Assembly: GCA_050301795.1 (NCBI GenBank)
Contig: JBNKZU010000002.1
Location: 26,954 to 90,953 of the forward strand
Reading direction: 5' to 3'
DNA from: JBNKZU01 sp050301795
GTDB lineage: Bacteria; Pseudomonadota; Gammaproteobacteria; Thiohalomonadales; Thiohalomonadaceae
Length of the DNA stretch: 64,000 nucleotides
A program made the translations under genes and the position numbers. The notes under the pieces were generated by a model, which saw nothing but the letters and a program-made list of their open reading frames with translations, ran no database searches and was not told the DNA's origin. Below, in pieces: positions 1 through 8,879 of this stretch. Every line of letters starts with the position of its first letter. The first letter of the stretch is position 1.

Positions 1-311
1 GCGGCAACCAGACCGAAGCCATATAATCTCGGCGCAGCCGGAATACCTTTTTGTGCAAGAGCCAAGAGAATTTGTTGATCCTCTTTTATGCGTTTATAGA
101 GATCGGGATCTTTACGATAGCCTTCTGCATGGATCTGGATCTCACCGCTATTCATGGAGATGGCATTTTGTTCGCTATCAGCAAGCATACCCTCCATTAA
201 TGCGGCATAGAGGATCATAATGCCTCCAGCAAACCCCATTGCAAAGATTGTTACCAGAGAGCGGTGTCTGTGACGCCAGACATTCCTTATTGCCATTCTA
301 AACACTTGCAT
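1..311 (-). CDS. ABC transporter permease, FtsX/LolC-MacB family (N-terminal part only)
   Basis: The gene enters the window from the left and only its first 103 codons are visible. It begins MQVFRMAIRNVWRHRHRS, a basic cytoplasmic start typical of FtsX-family permeases. A first membrane segment follows at about residues 18-40, and then a soluble periplasmic stretch (GEIQIHAEGYRKDPDLY) of the MacB/LolC periplasmic-core type. Such permeases work with an ATPase in the inner membrane to move lipids, lipoproteins or peptides, or to drive mechanical work in the periplasm. Its ATG overlaps the stop of the upstream LolA-like gene by one base (TGATG), so the two are translationally coupled. The substrate cannot be read from the visible part. 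Confidence 0.8.
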   Translation of the reverse strand, partial: MQVFRMAIRNVWRHRHRSLVTIFAMGFAGGIMILYAALMEGMLADSEQNAISMNSGEIQIHAEGYRKDPDLYKRIKEDQQILLALAQKGIPAAPRLYGFGLVA

Positions 312-1087
312 CAACGACTCCGACGCAGACGGTTTATTGAGAAAAAGTTATCAGAAAGATCAATATTAAGATCCAGTTCCTGATAGATAATCTCGGTATA
401 CTCTTGTGGCTTATCACTGGGGATTACGCGCATTACCGCAGGGCGCTCTGCTCCTGCTATCATTTTAAAATCACCAAACACAATACTGCGAGCCTCCACC
501 ATATCTTCATCGTAGAAGACCTCAAACAGGGGTAGGTAGTCTTCAGCGCGCACAATTAACATCACCTTTCCCCAGACCACAGTGGCATCCTCTTTGGGGA
601 TGAGTGTGAACTCAATGATATCAATGCCATCGCGTTTACCTTCAAAGGTGACAGCCGGGGTGTAATCCTCCTCCATTCGTGATTCCCGAACTAGATCATC
701 GTTGGTGAAATGGCTGCCCATCCAGGATCCCATCATCATACCGGATGTGAGGCGTATGGTTCGATCAGTTCGAGGGAGATAGCTATAGATATGTTTATCA
801 GACTTCAGGGTCGCAGTGCCTTTCTCTTTTAAAGGTGAAAGGATTTTAACCAATGTCTTGTCAGTTCCTTTGGACCAAGCCTCCATCTTCATGTGGCGCT
901 CATAATGCTCTGTTCGGACATTCATGGTGATGACAGAGTATGAAGAGTCTCCCCGCCACATATCATCGACCTTGGCAAGAATCTCTTTGGCACGATTGAT
1001 CTGCTTGGTGGAGAGCGTTTCACTGTTTACCATTTGAGGTAAGGCCAGAAACAGAGAGACGATAATAAAAACTTTAAATCGATTCAT
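311..1087 (-). CDS. LolA-like outer membrane lipoprotein-sorting protein
   Basis: This 258-residue exported protein has a signal peptide at residues 1-22 (MNRFKVFIIVSLFLALP, cleavage likely after VNS). The rest fits the LolA-like 'outer membrane lipoprotein-sorting protein' family: a helix (RAKEILAKVDDMWRGDSS), then alternating beta strands, including the segment YLPRTDRTIRL and a Met-rich GMMMGSWMG loop. Proteins of this family have the half-barrel fold of LolA/LolB and are thought to carry a hydrophobic cargo across the periplasm. One-base coupling to the FtsX-type permease suggests the two act in one export or lipid-transport system. This is not canonical lolA; the cargo is unknown. Confidence 0.75.
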   Translation of the reverse strand: MNRFKVFIIVSLFLALPQMVNSETLSTKQINRAKEILAKVDDMWRGDSSYSVITMNVRTEHYERHMKMEAWSKGTDKTLVKILSPLKEKGTATLKSDKHIYSYLPRTDRTIRLTSGMMMGSWMGSHFTNDDLVRESRMEEDYTPAVTFEGKRDGIDIIEFTLIPKEDATVVWGKVMLIVRAEDYLPLFEVFYDEDMVEARSIVFGDFKMIAGAERPAVMRVIPSDKPQEYTEIIYQELDLNIDLSDNFFSINRLRRSR

Positions 1088-1178
1088 TCGACGATCCCTT
1101 TGTTTTATTTACTCTAGTGTAGGACAACGGTGATCATCTTGAAAGTTCAATGTCGTGGTAGTTATGCATTCAAGCACA

Positions 1179-1184
1179 TATAAT
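1179..1184 (+). promoter_or_regulatory. candidate -10 element upstream of hisC
   Basis: A perfect TATAAT lies 33 bases upstream of the hisC ATG in the 129-bp gap between the divergent LolA-like gene and hisC. The matching -35 position (about 1156-1161, TGGTAG) is poor, so this is only a likely sigma-70 promoter. It would let hisC be transcribed without hisG/hisD, which are not in the window. Confidence 0.45.
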
Positions 1185-1216
1185 TCCGACTTTATGAAAT
1201 CAGAATCCATGGTGCC

Positions 1217-2302
1217 ATGAGCAATATAGCAGAGCAACTTATCCGTCAGGCCATTCGAGCCATCTCTTCATATCATGTACCGGATCCAGGTGATCTGATT
1301 AAACTGGATGCGATGGAAAACCCATATAGCTGGCCAGAATCGATGCGTGAGGAGTGGTTAACGCTTATGGCGAATATCGATATGAATCGATATCCGGATC
1401 CATCAGCGAGCGGTTTACATTCACTGATTCGTCAAACGATGGCTATTCCTGACGAGATGGCGATCATCTTTGGTAACGGCTCGGATGAGTTGATTCAGAT
1501 TATGGCTCAAGCGGTAGCAGAGCCAGGTCGTACAATTATGGCGCCCGAACCGAGCTTTGTGATGTATCAGATGATTTCGACCTTTACCAATATGGAATAT
1601 GTTGCGGTTCCGTTGAATGATGATTTTTCATTAAACCGCAAACAGATGTTAGCAGCGATAGAAGAGCACCAACCAGCGATAATATTTCTTGCCTACCCGA
1701 ACAACCCGACCGGAAACCTCTTTGATGATGATGTCATTGAGGAGATATTGCATAAAGCTGACGGATTGGTCGTTGTTGATGAGGCCTACCATGCATTTGC
1801 CGGAAAAAGCTGGATGGGAAGACTCGGAGCGTTTGATAACCTGGTAGTGATGCGAACCTTGTCAAAACTCGGACTTGCAGGATTACGACTGGGCGTTCTT
1901 GCAGGACCATCGGCACTATTAACAGAGTTTGACAAGGTAAGGCTTCCCTATAATATCAATGTGTTAACGCAAGCGAGTGTTGGTTTTGCACTTGAGCGTA
2001 TCGAGCTTTTTAATCATCAAACCGCAGCGATTCGCAATGAACGGGAGTGGTTGTTTAATCAGTTACAGCAACGTGAAACCATCTACCCATATCCATCAGC
2101 AGCCAACTTTATTCTCTTTAAAATCGTGCGGGGTAGTGCTGATAGTGTTTTTAATGCCATAAAGGAGAATGGTGTATTGATTAAAAACATGAGTAAAACC
2201 ACAGGGCCGTTGGCAAACTGTCTGCGGGTGACTGTTGGAAAACCAGATGAGAATACTGCGTTTTTAAATGCTCTTGATAAGGTTTTAAATTCAGAGGATT
2301 AA
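1217..2302 (+). CDS. hisC: histidinol-phosphate aminotransferase
   Basis: A PLP-dependent class I/II (fold type I) aminotransferase of 361 residues, the usual HisC length. It interconverts imidazole-acetol phosphate and histidinol phosphate in histidine biosynthesis, using glutamate as amino donor. Visible signatures are LDAMENPY near residue 30 (substrate-binding N-terminal arm), GNGSDE at 86-91, YPNNPTG at 160-166, VDEAYHAF at 187-194, and the PLP lysine K217 in TLSKLGLAGLRLG. The ATG at 1217 has no strong Shine-Dalgarno sequence. In Pseudomonas hisC is directly followed by the DegS homologue algW; here two AT-rich genes intervene. HisC enzymes can also accept aromatic substrates, but the family call is secure. 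Confidence 0.95.
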   Translation: MSNIAEQLIRQAIRAISSYHVPDPGDLIKLDAMENPYSWPESMREEWLTLMANIDMNRYPDPSASGLHSLIRQTMAIPDEMAIIFGNGSDELIQIMAQAVAEPGRTIMAPEPSFVMYQMISTFTNMEYVAVPLNDDFSLNRKQMLAAIEEHQPAIIFLAYPNNPTGNLFDDDVIEEILHKADGLVVVDEAYHAFAGKSWMGRLGAFDNLVVMRTLSKLGLAGLRLGVLAGPSALLTEFDKVRLPYNINVLTQASVGFALERIELFNHQTAAIRNEREWLFNQLQQRETIYPYPSAANFILFKIVRGSADSVFNAIKENGVLIKNMSKTTGPLANCLRVTVGKPDENTAFLNALDKVLNSED

Positions 2303-2367
2303 TGCTATTTTGTACTAGTAGCAAGGGATAATCATGGTATAGATATTTAGAAATGGAGTTAAAAGGA

Positions 2368-5172
2368 ATGTTCAGGACACATAACCTCTCACTGATAACA
2401 TTTGCGTTACTTTTCTCGCTAATCTCTGGTTGTTCGAGTAGCAGCGATTCAAACAATAATCCCTCAACAGGTGGTTCCTCTGTTATCGGTGCCACATTAT
2501 CCGGCGTGGCAGCCAAAGGTATTATCTATAATGGCACAGTTACAGCGTATGAACTCGATGCGTCTGGAAATACTTTGCGAACGGTAGGAAATGCGACGAC
2601 TGACAGACAGGGATTGTACGAACTCTCATTATCATCTGGATACAGTGGTGGACCACTTGTGGTCATTATTACAAATAACTCTGAGACTGAGATGAAATGT
2701 GATGCACTTCAGGGATGTGGGATTCGAACGGACTCAATCACTGACATTAATAATGTCATTGATTATGGTGAGTGGTATACGCCGATATCTTTAAGCATGA
2801 AGGCAGTTATTCCGGTTGCCAATAGTAATGAGAAAATATCAGTAAATGTTACCCCATTCACGCATCTGGCTGCGCAAAAGGTTCTTGAGTCAGGTAATGT
2901 CACTGAAGTATCTGTCAGGACATCAAATTCAAAAGTCTCAAACTTACTAGGCGGTATTGATATTCTAAATACTCGACCAATAGATATTACTGAAAGTAGT
3001 AAAATCAGCTCTTCCAGCCCTACTCAGATTTCGTATGCTGCTTTTGGAGCAGGGATTGCCAGTTTGGCTGATACTGATACTTACGGACAGTTAGATGTAG
3101 AAAGCACTCTAAATAAGCTTTCAGATTCAGTTGTAGATGACTCTATAAATGCCGATGATGATGATGTATCAACAATTTCACTTCAAGAGATTGTAACTGC
3201 GACCGACGCTATTTTTACCGCACAAGGTATTACTGATACTTCAGGTGTTGTGTTAACACTTGAACAGAAAATAAGTGTTGCTAGAGCCGGATCAGGAACT
3301 GTCATTATCAAGGCGTCAGATACAGTTGGGTTAAGTGATATGGGCAGAGCAAAGGCGATGGTTGCTGATGTCAGGACATGGGGTGATGCATATATTCATG
3401 ATATGAAAATGAAACAACAGTTGTTTGACGAGAAAGTGGCTGTTGCAAAAAAAACAATCGGACAATATGACTATACAGACTCTAGGGATGCAACGGTTGT
3501 AATCGGCTGGGCTATTAGTGCGGGATTGAGTTATTTAAGCAATACCATTACAGACATTAATCAGTATCAGTCTGGTTTGGACTGGAATAATTGTACAAAC
3601 TCATATAGTTGTGCACCTTTTTATCCGTTTAAATCAGGTGATATATCTGTCTCATCGAACAATAATATTACTACGATTAAAGTCTCAAATGCGATACACG
3701 AGTGGATAGCCGCTCATGATAATAGTTCTCATTTCTTGACAGTAAATGTGACTTTTTCTATTCCTGAAACAGGAAAAAGTGGCAATGTATTGTCACTTTC
3801 TCTAGATATCGCAGAACTTCAATATCCTTATCATACCTATAATTCAAACGGGACAGTGGCTTTAGCTCTAAATAAGGATGTTATTTATGATTATGAATCA
3901 TTTGGGACGACTAATCCTTCGTTTGTTCCAGAAAATATTGACAGTATTTTGTTTGAGTTAGATTCGTCTGAAAAAATCACTCATGATATATCTGATCTGG
4001 TTGACTATTACCAGAATGGAATACCTTTAGCTAGTGACTGGGTTGCTACAGCATTAGTTAACCCGGTGATTATCAAAGGTACGTTTAAAATAATGATATA
4101 TCACAAGTATGCCTCAATAGTTGATGTCGATACTCGAGAGCAACGAAATGTGCTTATTGCGATAATCCCTGGATTATATCAAATGAGAGGGGTTCAGCAG
4201 GTAGTTGATTCTATAACCGATTCAGTAATTGATGAGGTGGATGTCAATTTAAACATTAGTAGCAATAATATCGAAAACTATTTGCCATTTTCATATTCAC
4301 AGGGAACAAAATATTCAGAGGTTTTTGGTATGCCTGCAGTTTCATGGGCGTACTATGATAGTGACAATGATTCGATTATCGATAGTTTTAAACTGATTAA
4401 TCATGAAGGGACAAGTGTTGACATCACACCCACAAAAATTATCGGAGAATTTTCATATACGTTGAACTGTAAAAGTTCAGATTGGTTTGGATGTCCGTTT
4501 TTTTGGTGGGGTACACCCAACAAAGGGATAATCTACGCTGCAGATATTCAACAAGCTGTTCAGAATGAATCGGTTGATTCTACTGGTGTTATTTCGATTA
4601 ATGAAATAATGAATACATATTATGGAGAGTTTAGAAACATTGTTAGTATCAGTGATACAACATCTGTTTCATACGATCTTTCTGTTGATGGGACAATTGA
4701 TCCAATACTTACTGAGCCGAAAATTCCATTTTTGAGTCTCTATATAAAAGATCATCAGAATGTAAATAATTGGATACACTGGATTGTAAGCACCCAGTTT
4801 AGGGTTGCATTTGATGATCTTCCTGATGTTGATGTGACTTTCACAGCAGAGAGGAGGAGTTACACAAATACATATGTTAGCTTTAAAGTCTCTTACGATG
4901 AAAAGAATCTTACTTTCCATCTTGAAAAAGAAAAAACAGATGGTGGTATTACAACATACCCATCAAAACCTTCAGTTGTAATCACAAATCAGGATGGATT
5001 TGTGTTGAAATTGATATTCGATACAGTAATCAGTAGCGATTTGCTAGAAACACAAGTGTTGAATACAAGCGAAAGTAAACTTTTGTATAACAATGTTGAA
5101 TATGCGTTCTTAAGTGAATTTAATGGGTTATTACGAATAGATTATGTTGATGGGACATTTGAGATTTTCTGA
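2368..5172 (+). CDS. large lipoprotein of unknown function
   Basis: A 934-residue lipoprotein with a clear type II signal peptide: hydrophobic core FALLFSLISGC, lipidated Cys22, then a Ser/Asn-rich tether. I chose the ATG at 2368 because GGAG lies 8 bases upstream and the signal peptide then has normal length; an in-frame ATG at 2353 adds five residues. After the tether comes a carboxypeptidase-regulatory/transthyretin-like segment (about residues 45-95, GTVTAYELDASGNT). Three short cysteine pairs follow (two C-x5-C, one C-x7-C), as expected for an oxidising compartment, and near residue 663 an acidic D-S-D-N-D-S-I-I-D motif resembles calcium-binding loops. The gene is visibly more AT-rich than hisC and degS. 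No family assignment; probably surface or periplasmic. A terminator-like hairpin follows. Confidence 0.7.
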   Translation: MFRTHNLSLITFALLFSLISGCSSSSDSNNNPSTGGSSVIGATLSGVAAKGIIYNGTVTAYELDASGNTLRTVGNATTDRQGLYELSLSSGYSGGPLVVIITNNSETEMKCDALQGCGIRTDSITDINNVIDYGEWYTPISLSMKAVIPVANSNEKISVNVTPFTHLAAQKVLESGNVTEVSVRTSNSKVSNLLGGIDILNTRPIDITESSKISSSSPTQISYAAFGAGIASLADTDTYGQLDVESTLNKLSDSVVDDSINADDDDVSTISLQEIVTATDAIFTAQGITDTSGVVLTLEQKISVARAGSGTVIIKASDTVGLSDMGRAKAMVADVRTWGDAYIHDMKMKQQLFDEKVAVAKKTIGQYDYTDSRDATVVIGWAISAGLSYLSNTITDINQYQSGLDWNNCTNSYSCAPFYPFKSGDISVSSNNNITTIKVSNAIHEWIAAHDNSSHFLTVNVTFSIPETGKSGNVLSLSLDIAELQYPYHTYNSNGTVALALNKDVIYDYESFGTTNPSFVPENIDSILFELDSSEKITHDISDLVDYYQNGIPLASDWVATALVNPVIIKGTFKIMIYHKYASIVDVDTREQRNVLIAIIPGLYQMRGVQQVVDSITDSVIDEVDVNLNISSNNIENYLPFSYSQGTKYSEVFGMPAVSWAYYDSDNDSIIDSFKLINHEGTSVDITPTKIIGEFSYTLNCKSSDWFGCPFFWWGTPNKGIIYAADIQQAVQNESVDSTGVISINEIMNTYYGEFRNIVSISDTTSVSYDLSVDGTIDPILTEPKIPFLSLYIKDHQNVNNWIHWIVSTQFRVAFDDLPDVDVTFTAERRSYTNTYVSFKVSYDEKNLTFHLEKEKTDGGITTYPSKPSVVITNQDGFVLKLIFDTVISSDLLETQVLNTSESKLLYNNVEYAFLSEFNGLLRIDYVDGTFEIF

Positions 5173-5194
5173 TGCCAATAATTTAATGAATGGA

Positions 5195-5222
5195 GGGTGA
5201 TAGTTTTCTATCACCCTTTTTT
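5195..5222 (+). terminator. Rho-independent terminator after the large lipoprotein gene
   Basis: A perfect 9-bp stem GGGTGATAG/CTATCACCC (5195-5203 with 5208-5216) with a TTTT loop is followed by six T. It sits 22 bases after the lipoprotein stop. The ATG of the next gene starts immediately after the T-run, and GGAGGG at its 5' edge is the only strong Shine-Dalgarno-like sequence nearby, so the hairpin may also affect translation of that gene. Confidence 0.65.
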
Positions 5223-6281
5223 ATGAATAAAATATTTATATTTCTCTACTGTCTGGTTTTGATCGATGTATATGCCGATGCATCAGAGCTGTATATGTCG
5301 GCTAATAGTTTTTCGTATAGTGCACCAACGTCTATCCAGTCTATTGCTGGCGAGTGGAATGATTCTGTGAGTGATGGCTCAGTTGGCATTAGCCATTCAA
5401 TGGCTGAAACAGGCTTTATCCTGAATGGATATAAATTTGGTCTGGTTGAACGACGCGATTATCAATATCGATTTAACTCTGAAACAATTCAGGCTCTGTA
5501 TCAGATCAATAATAGTCAGGTACTGGATGGTTCCCAGCAGTATAAACTTTATATTGATGCAAATTCATTGATAAGACGAGGTCTTAAATTTGGGTACTCC
5601 ACGCGAACAATGGATAACCTGATATTTGAATTATCAGCATCAGTATTAAAAGGATATGAATTGGTAAATGGAACCATAGACGGATGGGCAAGTGGTGGTA
5701 ATAGTAGTCATGTTGCCTTTGATGTTGATTATATCTATTCCAGAGATCTGTTATTTAATCGTATTTCCGATGAACCGGACAGCATTGGGTATGCTTTTGA
5801 TTTTTCAACAAGCTGGAAGCCGGCGGAAAGGATTAATCTGAATCTTGATATCATTGATCTCTTATCGGAAATTAAATGGTTTAATGCGCCTGCAACTGAA
5901 GCAACTGTAGATAGTGATTACAGTCGATATGATGCAAATGGCTATCGACAGATTCTGCCTGCGGCATCAGGACAGGATTCAAACAGGGACTTTGTTCAGA
6001 CCATTGATCCAAAAACTTTTCTGGAAGCTCGTTATCGGCTAATTAAAAACGAAAATATTCTTTTAAAATATCATCGTTTTCCTGAGATAGATTTTGTCTA
6101 TATGGGATATGAATATGAAACGGATGTGTCCCGTTTCTCAGCATCATATTCTCCACAACATAAAATAGTAACCCTCGAATATACTATCAATGGAAATGCC
6201 TTTAGCTTTACGACAGATGATTTAGCTATTCATAAAGCACATGCATTTGGTATAGGCGTTAATCTACATTATGAGTTTTGA
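5223..6281 (+). CDS. putative outer-membrane beta-barrel protein, function unknown
   Basis: A 352-residue exported protein. From the ATG at 5223 it starts MNKIFIFLYCLVLIDVYA, a good signal peptide with likely cleavage before DASELY. The mature part is rich in Tyr, Ser and Asn with many short alternating polar/hydrophobic stretches. It ends NLHYEF, with a terminal aromatic residue and alternation (GIGVNLHYEF) typical of barrel proteins recognised by BamA. An upstream in-frame ATG at 5190 would put the hairpin inside the coding sequence and bury the signal peptide, so I prefer 5223. It is adjacent to and compositionally like the large lipoprotein gene, suggesting the pair was acquired together. 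I do not recognise a family. Confidence 0.6.
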   Translation: MNKIFIFLYCLVLIDVYADASELYMSANSFSYSAPTSIQSIAGEWNDSVSDGSVGISHSMAETGFILNGYKFGLVERRDYQYRFNSETIQALYQINNSQVLDGSQQYKLYIDANSLIRRGLKFGYSTRTMDNLIFELSASVLKGYELVNGTIDGWASGGNSSHVAFDVDYIYSRDLLFNRISDEPDSIGYAFDFSTSWKPAERINLNLDIIDLLSEIKWFNAPATEATVDSDYSRYDANGYRQILPAASGQDSNRDFVQTIDPKTFLEARYRLIKNENILLKYHRFPEIDFVYMGYEYETDVSRFSASYSPQHKIVTLEYTINGNAFSFTTDDLAIHKAHAFGIGVNLHYEF

Positions 6282-6282
6282 G

Positions 6283-7422
6283 TTATCGGCTCTGTGGTCG
6301 TTCACCAACTTTCACGGTAAGTTTCATCACTTCACCATTGCGGACGAGCTCAATATCCACTTCATCACCAGGGGAACTCATACCAATCTCGTTAAGGGCA
6401 TTATGACTGTTGTTGATGGTATGACCCTGATAACTGAGTAGAACATCTCCAGGCTCTATTCCAGAGCGGTGAGCCGGTCCATCCCGCATTACCCCGGCAA
6501 TAATAACGCCATGTTTTTGTTGTAACTGAAATGATTCTGCTAGTTCTGGAGTGATCTCCTGAATCTCTATACCGAGCCATCCGCGCAATACCCGACCCTT
6601 TTCAATGATTTGAGCCATACTACGTTTTGTTAGATGAACAGGGATTGCAAAACCAATTCCTTGAGATCCACCTGATTTACTGAAGATTGCTGTATTAATA
6701 CCAACCAACTCTCCTGTGGCAGTTATTAATGCGCCGCCAGAATTTCCCGGATTAATTGCTGCATCTGTCTGAATGAAGTTTTCAAAGGTATTGATTCCGA
6801 GTTCGCTTCGTCCTGTTGCACTGACGATACCCATCGTAACGGTCTGACCGACACCAAATGGATTGCCAATGGCCATGACGACATCTCCTACACGGAGTCT
6901 TTGAGAGTCTCCAAGTATGATAACCGGAAGATCAGATAGATTGATCTTGAGAACTGCCAAATCGGCTTCTGGATCACTGCCGACGAGGGTCGCCTTGGTT
7001 TGACGTCCATCATTGAGGGCAACCAGTATTTCGTCGGCACCATCAATGACATGATTATTAGTGAGGACATAGCCTTCTGTACTGACGATAACACCTGAAC
7101 CTAGAGAGTTTTGTTGTTGCTTACGTTCCGGGATCTGAAACCTGTTACCAAAGAACTGACGAAATACCGGATCATCAAAGAGTGAGTTGCTTCGCTGTAC
7201 AACCGTTTTACTGGTAAAGATGTTGACTACCGCCGGAGCAGCCATACTGACCGAATCGGCATAACTGACCGGCCCTGATGTTGCACCTGATGGAGAGGCT
7301 GATTCAATGATATTAACCACTCGATTTCGTGGAAACCACTGAGGGTTCCATAACTGGATAACAAATGCAGCGGCAAGACCGATGATCACGGATTTGATAA
7401 TTAAAGAGACTGGAACTCGCAT
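6283..7422 (-). CDS. degS: DegS/AlgW-type membrane-anchored periplasmic serine protease
   Basis: A 379-residue HtrA-family protease with one N-terminal membrane anchor (about residues 5-25), a trypsin-like domain and a single PDZ domain (about 280-370), the DegS/AlgW layout rather than two-PDZ DegP. The catalytic triad is visible: H124 in TNNHVIDG, D154 in PEADLAVL and S228 in NPGNSGGAL. DegS/AlgW senses misfolded outer-membrane proteins through the PDZ domain and makes the first cut in the anti-sigma factor RseA/MucA, releasing sigma-E/AlgU. In Pseudomonas algW sits next to hisC and a NIF3 gene, as here apart from the inserted pair. It is convergent with the barrel gene (1-bp gap), so a stress sensor lies beside envelope genes. 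Confidence 0.9.
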   Translation of the reverse strand: MRVPVSLIIKSVIIGLAAAFVIQLWNPQWFPRNRVVNIIESASPSGATSGPVSYADSVSMAAPAVVNIFTSKTVVQRSNSLFDDPVFRQFFGNRFQIPERKQQQNSLGSGVIVSTEGYVLTNNHVIDGADEILVALNDGRQTKATLVGSDPEADLAVLKINLSDLPVIILGDSQRLRVGDVVMAIGNPFGVGQTVTMGIVSATGRSELGINTFENFIQTDAAINPGNSGGALITATGELVGINTAIFSKSGGSQGIGFAIPVHLTKRSMAQIIEKGRVLRGWLGIEIQEITPELAESFQLQQKHGVIIAGVMRDGPAHRSGIEPGDVLLSYQGHTINNSHNALNEIGMSSPGDEVDIELVRNGEVMKLTVKVGERPQSR

Positions 7423-7487
7423 GACTTTTTATTACGCTCGGTGTAAGTTTAGTGGCTGTTATTCTAGCCTAAAAGAGAGGTTGCGGG

Positions 7488-8246
7488 ATGATTGCCCTCA
7501 CACAATTGGTCAAAGAGACAAATCAGCTTCTGGAGATCGACCAATATCGAGACTACTGTCCGAATGGTTTGCAGGTCGAGGGCAAAGCCGAGGTTCAGAG
7601 CATTCTAAGCGGCGTTACCGCATCACAAGCACTGATCGATACAGCGATTGAGAAGGGAGTTGATCTTGTACTGGTTCATCATGGCTTCTTCTGGAAAGGC
7701 GAGAATGAGACGATTACCGGTATTAAGAAAAAGCGGCTTAAAAGTCTGCTGGATCATGATATCTCATTAGTTGCATACCACCTTCCGCTGGATGGACACG
7801 AAACACTTGGTAACAACAGTCAGTTGGCAAAACTGTGGGGTGTCGATATTGCGGGTCGTTTTGGGAGTGGTCCCAATGGCGGTATCGGAATATATGCAGA
7901 GCTGGATGAACCAGTGCCAGTTGATGTAATGCAGCGGATGGTTTCAGAATCGTTAGGGCGTGAGGCTCTGCTTTTTAATGGTAAGTCACAGCAGATCAAG
8001 CGATTTGGCTGGTGCAGTGGTGCAGCTCAGGGCTATATCAATGAAGCGGCAGAGCTTGAATTGGATCTCTTTATTAGTGGCGAGGTGTCAGAATCGACCT
8101 ATCATTTTGCAAAAGAAGCAGGAATACACTATCTTGCTGCGGGGCATCATGCCACAGAACGCTTGGGTGTAAGCGCCTTAGGTGACTACCTAGCAAATCG
8201 ATATCAGATCGACCATCAGTTTATTGACCTCTACAATCCTGTTTAG
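7488..8246 (+). CDS. NIF3-like dinuclear metal-centre protein (YbgI family)
   Basis: A 252-residue member of the NIF3/YbgI family, formerly labelled 'GTP cyclohydrolase I type 2'. Likely metal ligands are seen in LVHHGFFW near residue 65, YHLPLDGHE near residue 105, and AAGHHATERLG close to the C terminus, the conserved His/Glu set of the family. Members form hexameric toroids with two metals per subunit; the true substrate is uncertain. The gene is divergent from degS and is followed 12 bases later by a small TPR-protein gene, probably in one transcript. This neighbourhood (AlgW, NIF3, bc1, SspAB) is conserved in Pseudomonas. Confidence 0.9.
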   Translation: MIALTQLVKETNQLLEIDQYRDYCPNGLQVEGKAEVQSILSGVTASQALIDTAIEKGVDLVLVHHGFFWKGENETITGIKKKRLKSLLDHDISLVAYHLPLDGHETLGNNSQLAKLWGVDIAGRFGSGPNGGIGIYAELDEPVPVDVMQRMVSESLGREALLFNGKSQQIKRFGWCSGAAQGYINEAAELELDLFISGEVSESTYHFAKEAGIHYLAAGHHATERLGVSALGDYLANRYQIDHQFIDLYNPV

Positions 8247-8258
8247 GAGGAAAAAATA

Positions 8259-8564
8259 GTGAAACGAGTACTTTTTTGGGTAATTGCAGTTGTCATTATT
8301 ATTGGCCTATATCAAGTGAAAACATCAAGCATTGATTCGGTTGAGAAGTACAATAGTGCGGTCGCATTGATGGATCAGGAGCGTTATCAGGAAGCGCTTC
8401 CCATTCTGGAGACGCTAGATACCAATGAGATTCGGGTAATGGATGCAATGGCATACTGTTACTATCAACTCGGTGATGAACGATCGATAGAAATTGATAA
8501 AAGAATTCTCAGCATCGATCCGAACAATCAGTCTGCAAAAGAGCGGTTAGATCGGACTCAATAA
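8259..8564 (+). CDS. small membrane-anchored TPR-like protein
   Basis: A 101-residue protein with one N-terminal membrane segment (about residues 4-20) and a soluble part forming roughly two TPR-like helical hairpins (YNSAVALMDQERYQEALPIL, then AMAYCYYQLGDERSIEIDK). The start is a GTG at 8259 preceded by a perfect AGGAGG at 8245-8250, so initiation should be efficient. It lies 12 bases downstream of the NIF3-like gene. TPR proteins mediate protein contacts; no partner can be named. Orientation is probably N-in with the TPR part in the periplasm, which is inferred. Confidence 0.7.
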   Translation: MKRVLFWVIAVVIIIGLYQVKTSSIDSVEKYNSAVALMDQERYQEALPILETLDTNEIRVMDAMAYCYYQLGDERSIEIDKRILSIDPNNQSAKERLDRTQ

Positions 8565-8879
8565 CGGTATCGATTCAAATATAAATCTCGAATGATATCC
8601 ATAGTTGAATTAATACTAAGGTTTATAAATTTAATACCCGTTCTATTAACCATTTTATATCAATGGCTTACAGCATTGAATCCACACGTTGAACCTAAAT
8701 GATAGCCATATTTGCACTTGACCTATTAGCAGTTGCTGATAGAGAATAGGCGGTTAATTGTATGCGTGATTCTATGGGGTAAATGCTGGATATCATGCAT
8801 TCATATAAGATTTATTGGAATCTGCTTCACTCGAAGTAGGTTGAGTTTTTAATACTTTTCTCTTTCTTGGAGAGGCTGA
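8565..8879. other. 315-bp AT-rich intergenic region upstream of petABC
   Basis: No convincing gene is seen on either strand. A possible sigma-70 promoter is TTGACC at 8718-8723 with a weak TAGAGA at 8740-8745 (16-bp spacer), which would leave a leader of about 130 bases before petA. A GGAGAGG Shine-Dalgarno sequence lies just before the petA ATG. No terminator is visible after the TPR gene. Confidence 0.4.
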
